Positions 22,201 to 34,900 of a DNA stretch of 64,000 bases are shown here, in pieces. Position numbers and translations under genes: made by a program. Below the pieces are notes generated by a model, which saw only the letters and a program-made list of their open reading frames with translations, was not told the DNA's origin and ran no database searches. How positions within the stretch are numbered: the first letter of the stretch is position 1; each line of letters begins with the position of its first letter. Where the stretch lies: the NCBI GenBank assembly GCA_949317995.1, contig OX439035.1, forward strand, positions 2,339,181-2,403,180, given 5' to 3'. The stretch comes from Acholoe squamosa. Taxonomy: Eukaryota; Annelida; Polychaeta; Phyllodocida; Polynoidae.

Positions 22201-25200
22201 CAGGAGGGTAGGCCTATTAATAAAGTATGGTGAGGTTTGGCCCTGCTTTCCATATATCAAGCATGCCCCACTTACTCCCTCACCATGACTTTCCTCCACT
22301 ATAGAAATCTCCTAATTGAGAGGGGGAGAAAAGCAGGGGTTACGCTTGCCAACTCTGTATGAGTAGCACAATTGATGAAGGTAAATTATGATCATTTTTC
22401 GCTGGCGTTTTATCACTCCAGTGTCACTTTTCTGACACTTGAGTGAAGAAAGAGGAGGTGAAAACTGGTGACATATCTGGTGTATTGATAAATTTCTTTC
22501 TAAACAGACTCATGCTTGTTAGACAGTGCACTGCCTCTTGCATAGCCAACTTGAATGTTTTCATCATGTGACTTTGTGTTTGATGTTCCTCAGAGTTGTC
22601 CCTCTGGTCACTCCTGGAATGCTTACAGCCACAGAACTATAGCTGTCTCCTCACCTCTGAATCTTGCTGGACTCTGCCATAGTAGATTAGGCTCGTGGAG
22701 CAGGACTTTCCAGAATGGTAGCCCCACCCACATTTTTTAATGTTAAAATAACGTTTTTATTTGGTTCCTAAGTTTTTGAAACATTTTTTTAACGTTGAAA
22801 TAACATGAAAACATTACCCAAAAAAACTTTTTGACGTTCTTCTAAAAACATTCTTATTTTAGGTTTAAAAACATTTTTTGACATAAAATAAAAAACAACA
22901 AAAAAACGTTTTTATTTGGTTGAAAATTGGTTGCAAAACTTTTAAAAATGTTTAAAAAGATTTTTTTTCAACATAATATAAACGTTTTTAAAAAAAACAT
23001 TTTTCATCCAAACCCAATAGAAATGTTTGCAAACGTTGGAAAAAACGTTTTTTGCCAGGTGGGCATACTCTGAGAGAAAGAACATGCTGTCTACTATTGC
23101 CTGATAACTGGGATTCAATAGAAGTTTTGCTCCAGGAGCCTAGTCTATGGGAGTCCAGCAAGATCCAGAGGTGAGGGAGACAGCTAAAAAGATTTGTCAA
23201 TTCTGAGTTTACACAAACCTGATGTATAGCTAAAAGGATATTGAACACTGAAGATCTTGTATACAAAGATATAGAAAGACACTGAAAATCATTTTTATTC
23301 AGATGACATTGTTTATTTGTCAGTTTTTGACAACTTCAGAGGAGGATGTTCTGTCAATATGAGATGTGTCAATAAACCTTTTGGAAAATATATGTGTGTG
23401 ATCCAAAGATAAATTTCAGTTATTCAAATATCGTTTAAAGTTTTCTACACCTTGGAATACATTTCATAGCTACTTTTTCAAAACCAATCTGTTTTCATTA
23501 CAGCTCAATACACAGAGTTTTATTTTCATTCATCATGTAACCCTTTAAAAGCCTTGACTGGTATACTTTATAGATATATAATTGGAATTGTATGTTCAAT
23601 ATAGAAATATATGTGGCTATCACAAACTGGTGATATTGTAGGGGGTTATTTCCTCCCCGGGTGCATCAGCCCCTAGGTGCTGCTATGTCTGGTGGTCGCT
23701 CGCACTATTAATATCATGTAGCCTCCTACTTCCTCCTCCTCCCTTTTCCTTTCCCTTTTTCTCCTTCTCCTTCTTTTCCACCGTCGCCTTTTTCTTTGTT
23801 AATAGAATAGAATAAAACAATAGAAGTGAAAAGACAAGAAAAGTGGTGGGGGACTATCTAAGATTACTGGTACTAAGTTTTGATGTTTTTAAATCTTGGT
23901 GGATGAGTGCCTTGTTAGATGGCCTCCCGAAAGGCTAATAAAACTTAAATCATCAAAGGGGGAGGGATTTCCCCCACAAGAAGGGTTCTTAGAAGGGGCC
24001 TATATAGGAAAAACTGGGGCTTGGCTTTTGGGGGGGGAAATGAAGGTTGTATTACTATAGAAAGAAAAATGCCGGAGTAAAAGAAAAAAAATGCCGGCAC
24101 ATGTACAGGTGTATTCATTTATGCAGTCAGCACACGTCCCGCCATTTTGACGGGAAAAAACATAGAAAATATTAGTTGGTGGATCCAAACTTGTATTTGG
24201 TCATGCATATTCCTAAAATTGAACTGATGCATCTGTTTTTATTATTTCATGTTACTTGTACAGAACCCCTCCCCCCAAAAAAACACTATGTGGTAAAGGG
24301 GTGGAGCTTATTCTGATGAGGTATGTTAGAGATTGGGGGCCATGCAGAACGAACTTCAGCTTCTGCATGCCCCTGTGAAGAATGAGTCATCTTATACTAT
24401 TCTATACCAAAGCAGGTCTTCCACCAAAGCTGATCTATTCCCGATATTGAATTAGCCATCTTGCCGATGCATTTCCACTCACTCACTACTTAAAAAAAAG
24501 TAGTGAGTGAGTGGAAAAAAAGTTGCCAGAATTTAGGAAAAAATACATTGTGAATTTTGAAATTTGATCCATTATTCCTCTCAAGTCTGATTAAAATCTG
24601 GCCAATTTTTATCAGTCAGCTTTGGATGGAACACCTGCCAAATGCTCATTCTCCTTATGAAATAGATTGAGACAACTGTAGTATGTCACCACTAACATGA
24701 CAAGATAGTGTAGCAATAACAATCACACCTTACTGTGAACACAGTCATGTTAGACTAGCAAACAGATGAAATAACCTGAAAAGTCACTTTAATGCAGACT
24801 TACTTGCACAATTTTCTCCTGTGTATCCTGATGCACAAATACAACTGTATGTGTCACCATCCGTCATGCAGCATCCATCGTTCTCACACGGCTGAGCTGC
24901 ACACTGAGATGAAGCTGGAAACAGAAGATGTTCTTGAAAACTAATGATTCATGGCCTTGGGTATTACATGAAAAGAAGGCTCAAAATATGAAACATGTAT
25001 AATGTGGTATTTATGAATGCATTGCAGGGAAAATGTTTTATTTTCGACGGCTGCCTGTAAATTTCCACATCTAAAAAAGATTAGGGTAGGTATCATTACC
25101 TGGACACAACCCTTTTTTTTACCTGACCTTGGTCTGGAGCCACAGTGGGGCCACACTTCTTCTATTGTTACAAAACATCATTTTTAAACTATAAAGTGGA

Positions 25201-25921
25201 ATCCAAAAGGCTGCAAAGGTGTTGGCAGAGTGTGTCTCCAGGGGGAAAGTGGAAACAGTCAAAGTCTCCACAATATCATCCCCAAAACAGACAATGACCT
25301 AAAATAACCCTTTTTTGACAGAACCACCTTATGTAGCAAATAGCAGGCACTGTTTGTGGCAGAAGATTCTCACGGGTACTCACCATCATATATGGCTTGT
25401 ATTCCTTTGCAGTCATCCCACTTTATTTCAGGAGTCACCGATGGGCCATAATATGCATACATCATGGCACTCTGGTCATTGGAATGGGACAATCCAAGGG
25501 AATGGCCATATTCATGGATGGCTATAACCTCTAAGTGTACTCCTACAAAAAGAAGTAGCATGTAAGGTGACTATGTCACATTGGTGATTCATGAACTAGT
25601 GGATGCTAATCATTAACCCTTTAAATGCTATCTTCAATATACTGGACATCTCAGACTCTTTAATCTCTTTAATCACATGAAGCAGTATTTCCAATGCGAC
25701 ATACCTGAGTCAGATGGATAGGTTACCCATTCCTCGTCTTCGTCAAAATGTGCATCACCACTAATGGCTCCTTGTTCTGCACCATAGGAATGGGCTAGTA
25801 CACCTCCGGAACCATCAAAGGCATAATTATCGCCATGAGCGCCTGAGGCAAAAAGGTTCCTGATGTCCCCAGGGTCCTCCACTTTTTGGAAGGATAGCTG
25901 TGATGCGTCTTCCCATTGCTG

Positions 25922-25956
<35 letters not shown>

Positions 25957-28900
25957 TGTCTTCCACTATTGTCCATAAAGGATGCTAAGATGCTTTATAT
26001 TTACATGCATGAACAATGTATATATATATATATATATACAAACTGAATTTTTGCATGTAATTGGGAGGGTAGGTGATACACCACTTGCCTACTTGAGGAA
26101 CCTCGGATGAGGTTTGGGTAAAAAAGTAAACATATTTCAATTTATTCTAAATATTATTCTACATTCAGTTTTTCAACATGGTTTCAAAGATGCTAAAACA
26201 TTTGTTACCTACATCTTTAACAACAAAATTGTGTTTTTCTAGTCTAGAATTAAAGATGTCTCATAGCCTGTTAGTTTTTGGAGTACACATTCTGGCATCT
26301 TTCTTTATCAAGTTTAAAACAAATGTTTGGAGGATTTAGAAACCTAAAAATAATGTTCTTTTTTATATGAATATCCCTAAAAGCATCAGTTAAAAGAAAA
26401 CTATACCTTGAGAGCTCTTGCTAAGATAGAATCAACTTCATTCGTGCTTAGATCAGGGGTATAGTTTGTCATCGACCAGGTGAGGTGTGTCGTAGGCCAC
26501 TTATAACCTACAGAGCAAAATAAACAAATACAGTTATGGCAGGCCTATATTCACAAGTACAGTCAGTTATGGCAGGCCCATACACAAGTACAGTCAGTTA
26601 TGGCAGGCCCACATACACATGAACAGTCAGTTATAGCAAGCCAACATACACATATACAGTCAGATATGACATGCCAACATATGCATATACAGCCAGTTAT
26701 GGCAGGCCACCATACGCATGTACAGCCAGTTATGGCAGGCTCACATACACATATACAGCCAGTTATGACAGGCCCACATAAACATGTACAGCCAGTTATG
26801 GCTGGCCAACATACACATGTACAGCCAGTTATGACAGGCCCACATACACATGTACAGCCAGTTGTGGCAGGCCCACATACACATGTACAGCCAGTTATGA
26901 CAGGCCCACATACACATGTACAGCCAGTTATGGCTGGCCAACATACACATGTACAGCCAGTTATGACAGGCCCACATACACATGTACAGCCAGTTGTGGC
27001 AGGCCCACATACACATGTACAGCCAGTTATGGCATGCCAACATACACATGTACAGCCAGTTATGACAGGCCCACATACACATGTACAGCCAGTTATGGCT
27101 GACCAACATACACATGTACAGCCAGTTATGACAGGCCAACATACACATGTACAGCCAGTTATGGCAGGCTCACATACACATATACAGCCAGTTATGGCAT
27201 GCCAACATACACATGTCCAGCCAGTTATGGCATGCCAACATACACATGTACAGCCAGTTATGGCATGCCAACATATACATGTACAGCCAGCTATGGCAGG
27301 CTCACATACACATATACAGCCAGTTATGGCTGGCCAACATATACATGTACAGCCAGTTATGACAGGCCCACATACACATGTACAGCCAGTTATGGCAGGC
27401 TCACATACACATGTACAGCCAGCTATGGCATGCCAACATACACATGTACAGCCAGTTATGGCATGCCAACATACACATGTGAGGAGGCAAGTTAAAAGGA
27501 CCATCCAGGGGGGTTTACTACCAATTATGGCCACCAGGGGGACACCTCTGTGGCATAAAAAGTTAAAAATATACCAGAAATTGTTATATACTACTTTTTT
27601 TATGTAGATTACTAGTGCCTTCTGCACTACCTGGGGTGGGGGGCTCATATGATTGACTGGAGGGCATAAGGGGGGGCGAGTGGGCATTTCCCCTTCCCCT
27701 AGTGCACCCCAAATAAAGATGCTGCCCGCTGGCGCATCAGAGGTGCATAATTTAGTGCACATAACATAGCAACAGGTGTGTGTAACATAGCAACATAAAA
27801 AAATCTAGCGATCTCCAAGCAGATGGTCTCGGAGGTGCATTTTCAAAATTTGTAAGTACTCGTCAGATCTTAACCTATGACCTATCAAATAGAAGCTCTC
27901 GGATAGTCCGATCTAGTTCTGCAATCATAGAGGAATTTCTCCTATAAATAACAACAGGAAGTGTGCCTATCCCTCTGAACTGAGAACCAAAATGGCGGCC
28001 ATTACAGGTTGACTGGCGAGTTTTGTATCAGTATCAGATCAAGTTTGTGAAACATCCCGTGGCTCTTAAAATATGTTGGTCCAATTGTTTATACATCATG
28101 TCGAGTTAGCTGGCACTTTGCCCGCTTCTTCACAGCCTGAAAATTTTGCTTCATCTGGTACCCCACAGGTACTATAGGCTAAAGTAGTCACACTTTGAAC
28201 ATTTCTAACCGGCGAGCTGGGAACCCATTTTAATAGTGTAACAATAGTCCTAAAGGGAAATCTCCATTGTTGAGGAAAACCTTCCAAGTCTGGAATGTAA
28301 ATAGAACGTTTTTGGGCATTTGGGGGCAAAAATCAGTGCTTTTGTTGATATTGGTAGCCATGGAAACAATTTTTTGATTAAAAATTGAGGAATCAAAAAG
28401 CCTATTTGTAGCCACACCCACAAGGATCAATGTGTTGAGAAAATGGTAAAAATCTGATTATCAGATCAAATTTCATGAGAAAAAGAATGTAGAGAATATG
28501 ACAATTTGCCTTATTTGCATAAATATGCTTAATTATACATATCATCTGAGGTATCTCGGGAAATATATAAGTTAGACCTTAATTGGGATTTTGATAGGTC
28601 AGCAACCATGTAGGTTCATAGAGCCGTAACTCTAAAACTAGCAGAGATATTTTCTCATGTATTACATAATCAGAAAGTTTATGGCCTGAATTTAAAAATG
28701 GTCTTTTTTCCCTGGGGGACCCTTTTTGCTTGGCTATATACACATGTACAGCCAGTTAGAGCATGTCAACATAAACATGTACAGTCAGTTATGGCAGGCC
28801 TACAAACACATGTAAAGCTAGTTATGGCAGGCCCGCGCACACATGTACAGCCAGTTATGGCAGGCCTACAAACACATGTAAAGCTAGTTATGGCAGGCCT

Positions 28901-31900
28901 ACGCACACATGTACAGCCAGTTATGGCAGGCCCACGCACACATGTACAGCCAGTTATGGCAGGCCTACCTACACATGTACAGCCAGTTATGGCAGGTCCA
29001 TGTAAACATGTACAGCCTGCTTTGGTTAAGGCTCAAATACACATGTACAGTCAGCCACTTATGGAAGACCCATATACACATTTTTCTTTTTGTTTTTTGT
29101 GGCAAAGTTCAGCACATATTTGGAGCAGGTTCTTTAAGAAATGGGTCTAAATACCGTAATCTCCTACGTATAAGGCGCACCTTGCGTATAAGAAGCACCC
29201 CACGTATAAGGCACCCAGAGAATATTGTCAAAAAAATAAAAAATTCATAACTTCGGTTCTACTGAATGGATTTTCAACATTCAAAGAGCTATGTGTAGCT
29301 AGGGCCCCCCGCACCCCCTTGAAACCCCTCTGTCATTTTTTGAGTTAAAGGCAGTGTAACATATCAAAAGAAAGCTCATGGTGTCCCCCTTGCAGATCCA
29401 GGAAGTACTAAAACCTCGCATATAAGGCGCGTCTTATACGCAGGAGATTACGGAACCTAGAATCACTTATTTCTTGCCTACCATCAGTCACATATCGTTT
29501 TTTTCTCCTTCCAGTCTTCTCTTGTATGATGTTTGAGTCGTCAAGCTGACAACGAGGTGTGTTCATCAAATTACACGTCTCATCATTACGTTCACCAGTA
29601 ACTTTCAGTTTATTAGTTCTGGAATATAGAGAGTAGGAGATTTTAAATACATTAATTGATTGATTGACTAGTGGTGCCCAACTATGAGCTACATAGGTAG
29701 TTGTAAATTGGTTAAGCAGCATGCCAGTAGCCCAGTTGATAGTGCATTAATTGGCCTCGAGTTCTGAGAATCCTGGGTTCAAGTCCTGGTTGGGATCAGG
29801 CTTTTCATGGAGACTACTACACTAGCATTTTTCGTGCAGGGCTATATTCGACAACTTATAATACAGCTTTATGATAAATTTTGCCATTTAGAGATTCACA
29901 GAAACCAGTTAATACAACAGCATAACAAATTCGTAGATTCTACAAATGTCAAAACATATTTGACATTTCATAGAAAAAATAGAAATGAAGAGTTCTCATA
30001 CTGCCGTTTTGTATTTATTAGACTTTTCTACTTACGCCTGAAACTTGCGAACAGCAATCATAAGTCTTTGCTCTGGAGACTGCCCATTCGACTTCTTCGG
30101 GAGGTAGCCATACTTCTCAAGGTATGCCTGTTTAAAATACATCATGATCAGTGCTTTATCTCTAAAATCTAGAGCTAATTCCTTTCCCAGTGGGCCTCAT
30201 ACATTTAGTCAAACACATGAAATTATACATGTAACTATTTTCAATGCATGCCACATTCTAGCTTTGTTCCATTCTGTGAAAGACAGAACTGAAATCCACC
30301 CTACTTTTACAAATACTATTATTTCCTCACCAGGATTTGAACCCATGCTGTGATTACCTTCAGATATCGAGACATGAATCGAACACATAATTATGTAGGG
30401 GTATGGTATTTTACACTTTAACGTTCATGCACCCGTGAGACTCAGACCTAGGTCCTTCGGGTGTGGTGGGGGAATCCGGATGGCAGGTGGCAGCACCTGC
30501 CTCTGGGTTCGTATCCACTACACCAGGGGGCCTACCACTCGTCCGCCACACGTCACGTGGCCGGTCTGAGTTTCGCGGGCTTTTCCCCTATATAAGGCTG
30601 GTCCTACCCCTAGGTTCCTCAGTAGTGGTTTACCCACTGCTCAACCAGGTTGTTACCCGAAAGGGTAACCGAATGCACTAGCAGCATGTAGTCCTCTGAG
30701 GCTGTGATCGTATGTAACGCAAGCTCTGAAATAAAAGCTCGGTTGCCTACCCGGAAACTTTTCTCTCTCTTCGTTATGATTTAATCTAACTTAACGAGAC
30801 GAACCACTACACTGGTGCCGTGACCAGTTGGTCTTCGGGTAAGCGCAGTCAGAAATGACTGAGCTGAGCCCAGTTAGGGGAAATGGCTCAAATCGTGAGC
30901 TAGACTCCCCGATGGAGGATGGTGAAATCAAGTCACCACCCCAAGGTACGGAGTGGAGGGATCCACTAGAACACTACCCTGATGGGTTAGAAGATGTAAG
31001 AAGAAACTTACATCATGAACTGGATGAATTTGGAGACTCCTTATTCATGCCAGGAGGTACTTCGAAACCTGCACCAATGCATAAAAGTACTGCTCAATTT
31101 GGTAAATTACCATTTGAGGTACCAAAGCCTAGTGCAGGTATGTTTGAAACTCCATACAGTTCTCGAATTAAACACCAAAAATGTGGATTCGAAAAGAACA
31201 AAATGGACGAGCTTGAAGACATGAGAGCTGAATACGAGAAGATCCAGAAGGACCTTATTACACTGACCGGAACCCGAGACAAGATTCTGACTGAAAACAA
31301 ACAGTTGATATCGGAACGTCTCGATTACGATCAGAGTTGTAGACGCCAACAACAATTGTTGTTGGATCAGATGGAGAAAGAAAAGCAAGATTTTCAACTC
31401 CAGCACGAACAGTATCGTGATGCACTATATACGGCGGATCTGGAATACAGAGCCTCGTATGATGAGTTGAATAGAACTAAACAAGAGTTAAATTCAACTC
31501 AATCGGCCTACGGCAAGTATCAAGAAGAGCTGAAGAAAATAGAATCAGCCTTCAAAGATGCTCGGGAAACGTACCAAAAACAGACCGATGAGCATGAAAA
31601 ACTCAAAGATCAATTGATACGCGAATCCACAGATTTGGCTGTTAAACAGACTAAAATGATGGATGATTATTCCGAACTGGAGGCTAAAGCTATCCAGATG
31701 TCAAAGTATCTAGAAGATACTGGTCGTGCAGTAGGCACTCTTGAATCAGACTTCACTGTTTCAGGAATTGCCCTAAACACGACAAGTAACCAGATGTTCT
31801 CTTTGAGGGGCAATGACGGGGTAACAGAGACAACTGTACCTCGTTATGAAGGAGTAAAGAGTCATCAGGTTAGATTTACAGATAATACCTCTATACCTCT

Positions 31901-34900
31901 TGGTCTAGGTACGGGAAATAAAGGGGATAATTCTGCGAGTAGAGCTAAACAAAGCCGCTCGGCAGGAAGCTCCACCTTTGACGGCGGATGGCCACAACAG
32001 TCACCTTTAGGGGGACCAAATGGCCCGTATGCCCAGTATGGATGGAATCAGTCCCAAACAGGAACGAATCCGTCCAATGGTAACACCCGGAACACGTCCG
32101 GAGGAACAACCGGACGAGCACCCGGAGGTTCCAGTACAGCTGGGGGGCAATCCGGATGTGATCAAGGATCCGGACCCTCAAGCGATCGTTCCAGGAGCAG
32201 ACCCTCTGCCAGTGGGACTGGTTTCAATAATGGAAATCAGTCGTATGGAACAGGAGGAAACACTAATCCCAATAGTGGTTTCTTTAGCTTTGGTGGAAAT
32301 ACACAACCCACCAATGGTCCAGGGCCGGCTCCCCAAACCAGTGGATACACCTTTTCACAGGTGCCTCCATACGGAACAGGGGGATCAGGAGGTGGAGGAG
32401 GACCACCATCCGGAGGCTTTAGAAGTACTTATGGTACGAATCCTCCAAGGAAAAAGAGACTCAGTCGCCGAGTATCTCTTTCTCCAGGGTTACAAGCGCT
32501 GCATGATTCTAATGCAGCGATTGCTAACTTAGGTGTTGATTGTTACAATCAAGGTCTGGACGATACGGAGATCATGGAATGGAGTAAGGGTTTAACCCTT
32601 ACTGGATCCACGAATCCGGCTCGTAGAGTAGCTAAGATACCTACCCCCTTTAATGCCAAGAACCCTTGGAAGGAGGAGTATCAAGGCTGCGCGGATGTCT
32701 TTAACTGCAATGGATGGGGTAAAGCGGAAGCTCTGCCTTATTTAGTATGCTGGTTAAAGGAAGGCGACGGAAAAGGAGCCGTGGAACAATGGAGAGATTC
32801 TCAAATAACAGGACTCTCAGCCCATATGAAGTATGATGAACTCATAGAGATTGCTTCATATTTATATGGGAATATAGTTGGAGAAGACCCTTGGCTGACG
32901 TTCACTAAAAGAACACAGAAGCCCAAGGAGTCTGCCAAAGTGTTCGGCTTAGAATGTCAACGACTGTTGCATAAAGCCAGACCTCAATGGAGACTAGATG
33001 ATGAATGCTTCCTAGATGAGATGTTTAAACAATTCATTGAAGGATTGCGGAATCAAGAACACAGGACAGTAGCCTGTGAAGCTTGGAAGAATGATGCCTC
33101 TTTGACAGATTTGTTCCAGTCCCTAGATCATTATGATCGAAAGGCCCGTATCTTTGCCGGGAAGGTACCCCAACGGATGTCAGCAATGATAATCCCGGAG
33201 GGAATACCCGAAACCGATTCATCCGAATCAGGGGAACCTGACGAAGATGAAAACGTTGGGGCCATTGGCCAAGGGAACCCCCGGTACAACCGGAACTGGG
33301 GAAAGAAACCGGGTTACGTCAAGGAGAAAGTGATCACTTCTAAACCTCCTGTGACTCAACCCGATACCAAACCCACGACGGGTCCTTCTTTATCAGAGGA
33401 CCTGGTTAACAATTTGGTAAAGAAGATTACTGAAAATCTTAGGAGGCCTAAGCCTGATAGGAGTGTTGTGACATGCTTCCGATGTCAGGAAACTGGGCAT
33501 TATGCTGCCGAGTGTGAGGCAGATAAGCCAGTTTATAGAAACACTCGTTACCGGAGCAATCCGGGTAAGGAGGACTCAGTGAAGAAGGAAAACTGAGAGG
33601 GGGTGTCCACAATGGCAACCGGATTACCCCCAGAGTGAGTGATTGCCATGACTGCCAGCCTATCGCAGCTTGCGGTACTGGCAAGAATCCTCTAGCGATT
33701 TCGCCCAGCAGTGAAGCTAAGGAGCCTGATCAGTTCCTTACTCATGAGGCTGGGGAGACTGATAGTACACCAGGTGTCAAGAACCGGCAGAAGAACACAG
33801 AGGGGAAACCCGATATCAGTCCAGAGGGAGCGGCCAATGAGTTGGCCAGGGTGGGGTGTGCCCAGTTCCCCCCGGGTCATCCTTGTCTCGAATTCTTAAA
33901 GGGATGTGGATTTGACCTCGGCGCTAAGACGGAACTTGCTAAGTATGCAAGTAGTCCTACCTACTTGAAAGGTAGGAGGTGGTACGCAGTTGTATCTGTG
34001 AGTGGTAGATCCGCTGAGTTTCTTGTCGATACGGGTGCTAGCCACTCCTGTATTGCTAAGAGATTCTACGATCTTTTGCCTACGAATCATGAAACTTTCA
34101 CAACGGAAGGAAATGCTCGTACGGCCGACGGTAGCATGATACAAACGTTCGGTAGAACATGTATGAGGTTCAGTCTACAGGAAGATAAGGACTTCATCCT
34201 TACCCCTACTGTGGCGAACATCGCGGATGATGGTATACTCGGTCTGGATTTTGCTGCATTATATGGAGCAAGGTTAGATTCCCAGAGGGGAATATTGGAA
34301 GTGAGAGACCCGTACCATCTCGAAGTACAATGTGTACTTAGGCAAGTAAGCAGTGTAGCCAGTGTAGCCCAGACTGTTAAGATACCACCAGGCACAGCCT
34401 GTGATGTCTTATGTCGAGCGGACAGACAGTTTTCAGGAAAAACTGGAGTTGTAGAGCCAGACATGGCCATGTTGTCAAGTATCGGATTGGAATCCGCTGA
34501 TGTTCTAGTAGCTAACGCTGCTTGGACGGTGGTTCCTATATCCAATACCGGTAACAAGACTGTCTATGTACAGAAGGATACGATCCTTGGATCGGTTGTC
34601 TTATCTGAATTGATAGAAGACTGTAAACATGTTTCGGCACCCGGAGCCCCTTCCTCACCCGAAAGGAGCCCGGAACTAGACACTCTAGTAGCCGAAAGCC
34701 ATGTAGAAAGTGATGAACAACGTGAAGCTCTAACTGACTTGTTGTACAAGTACCGTAAAGCTTTTGCAGCACCGAGTGAACAATTGGGGCGTACCGATAA
34801 AGTACTGCATACGATTGACACTGGTGAGAATGAACCTTTTAAGATTCCTTATAGAAGACTCCCACTAGCCAAAAAAAGGGTAGCTGAGGAGGAGATAGCT

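Noticed and set aside
26563-27762. Long open frames (335 codons plus, 399 codons minus) in the minisatellite
   Set aside because: The 33-bp period is a multiple of three, so frames stay open by chance. They lie in an intron and contain only the repeat.
30300-30393. Reverse-strand B-box-like GGTTCAAATCC near element A
   Set aside because: No A box or clover leaf could be placed; too little to call a tRNA or SINE.
30463-30681. 72-codon ORF in each LTR of element A (also 42,763-42,981)
   Set aside because: It overlaps the TATA box and R region of the LTR and has no domain. Explained as promoter sequence.
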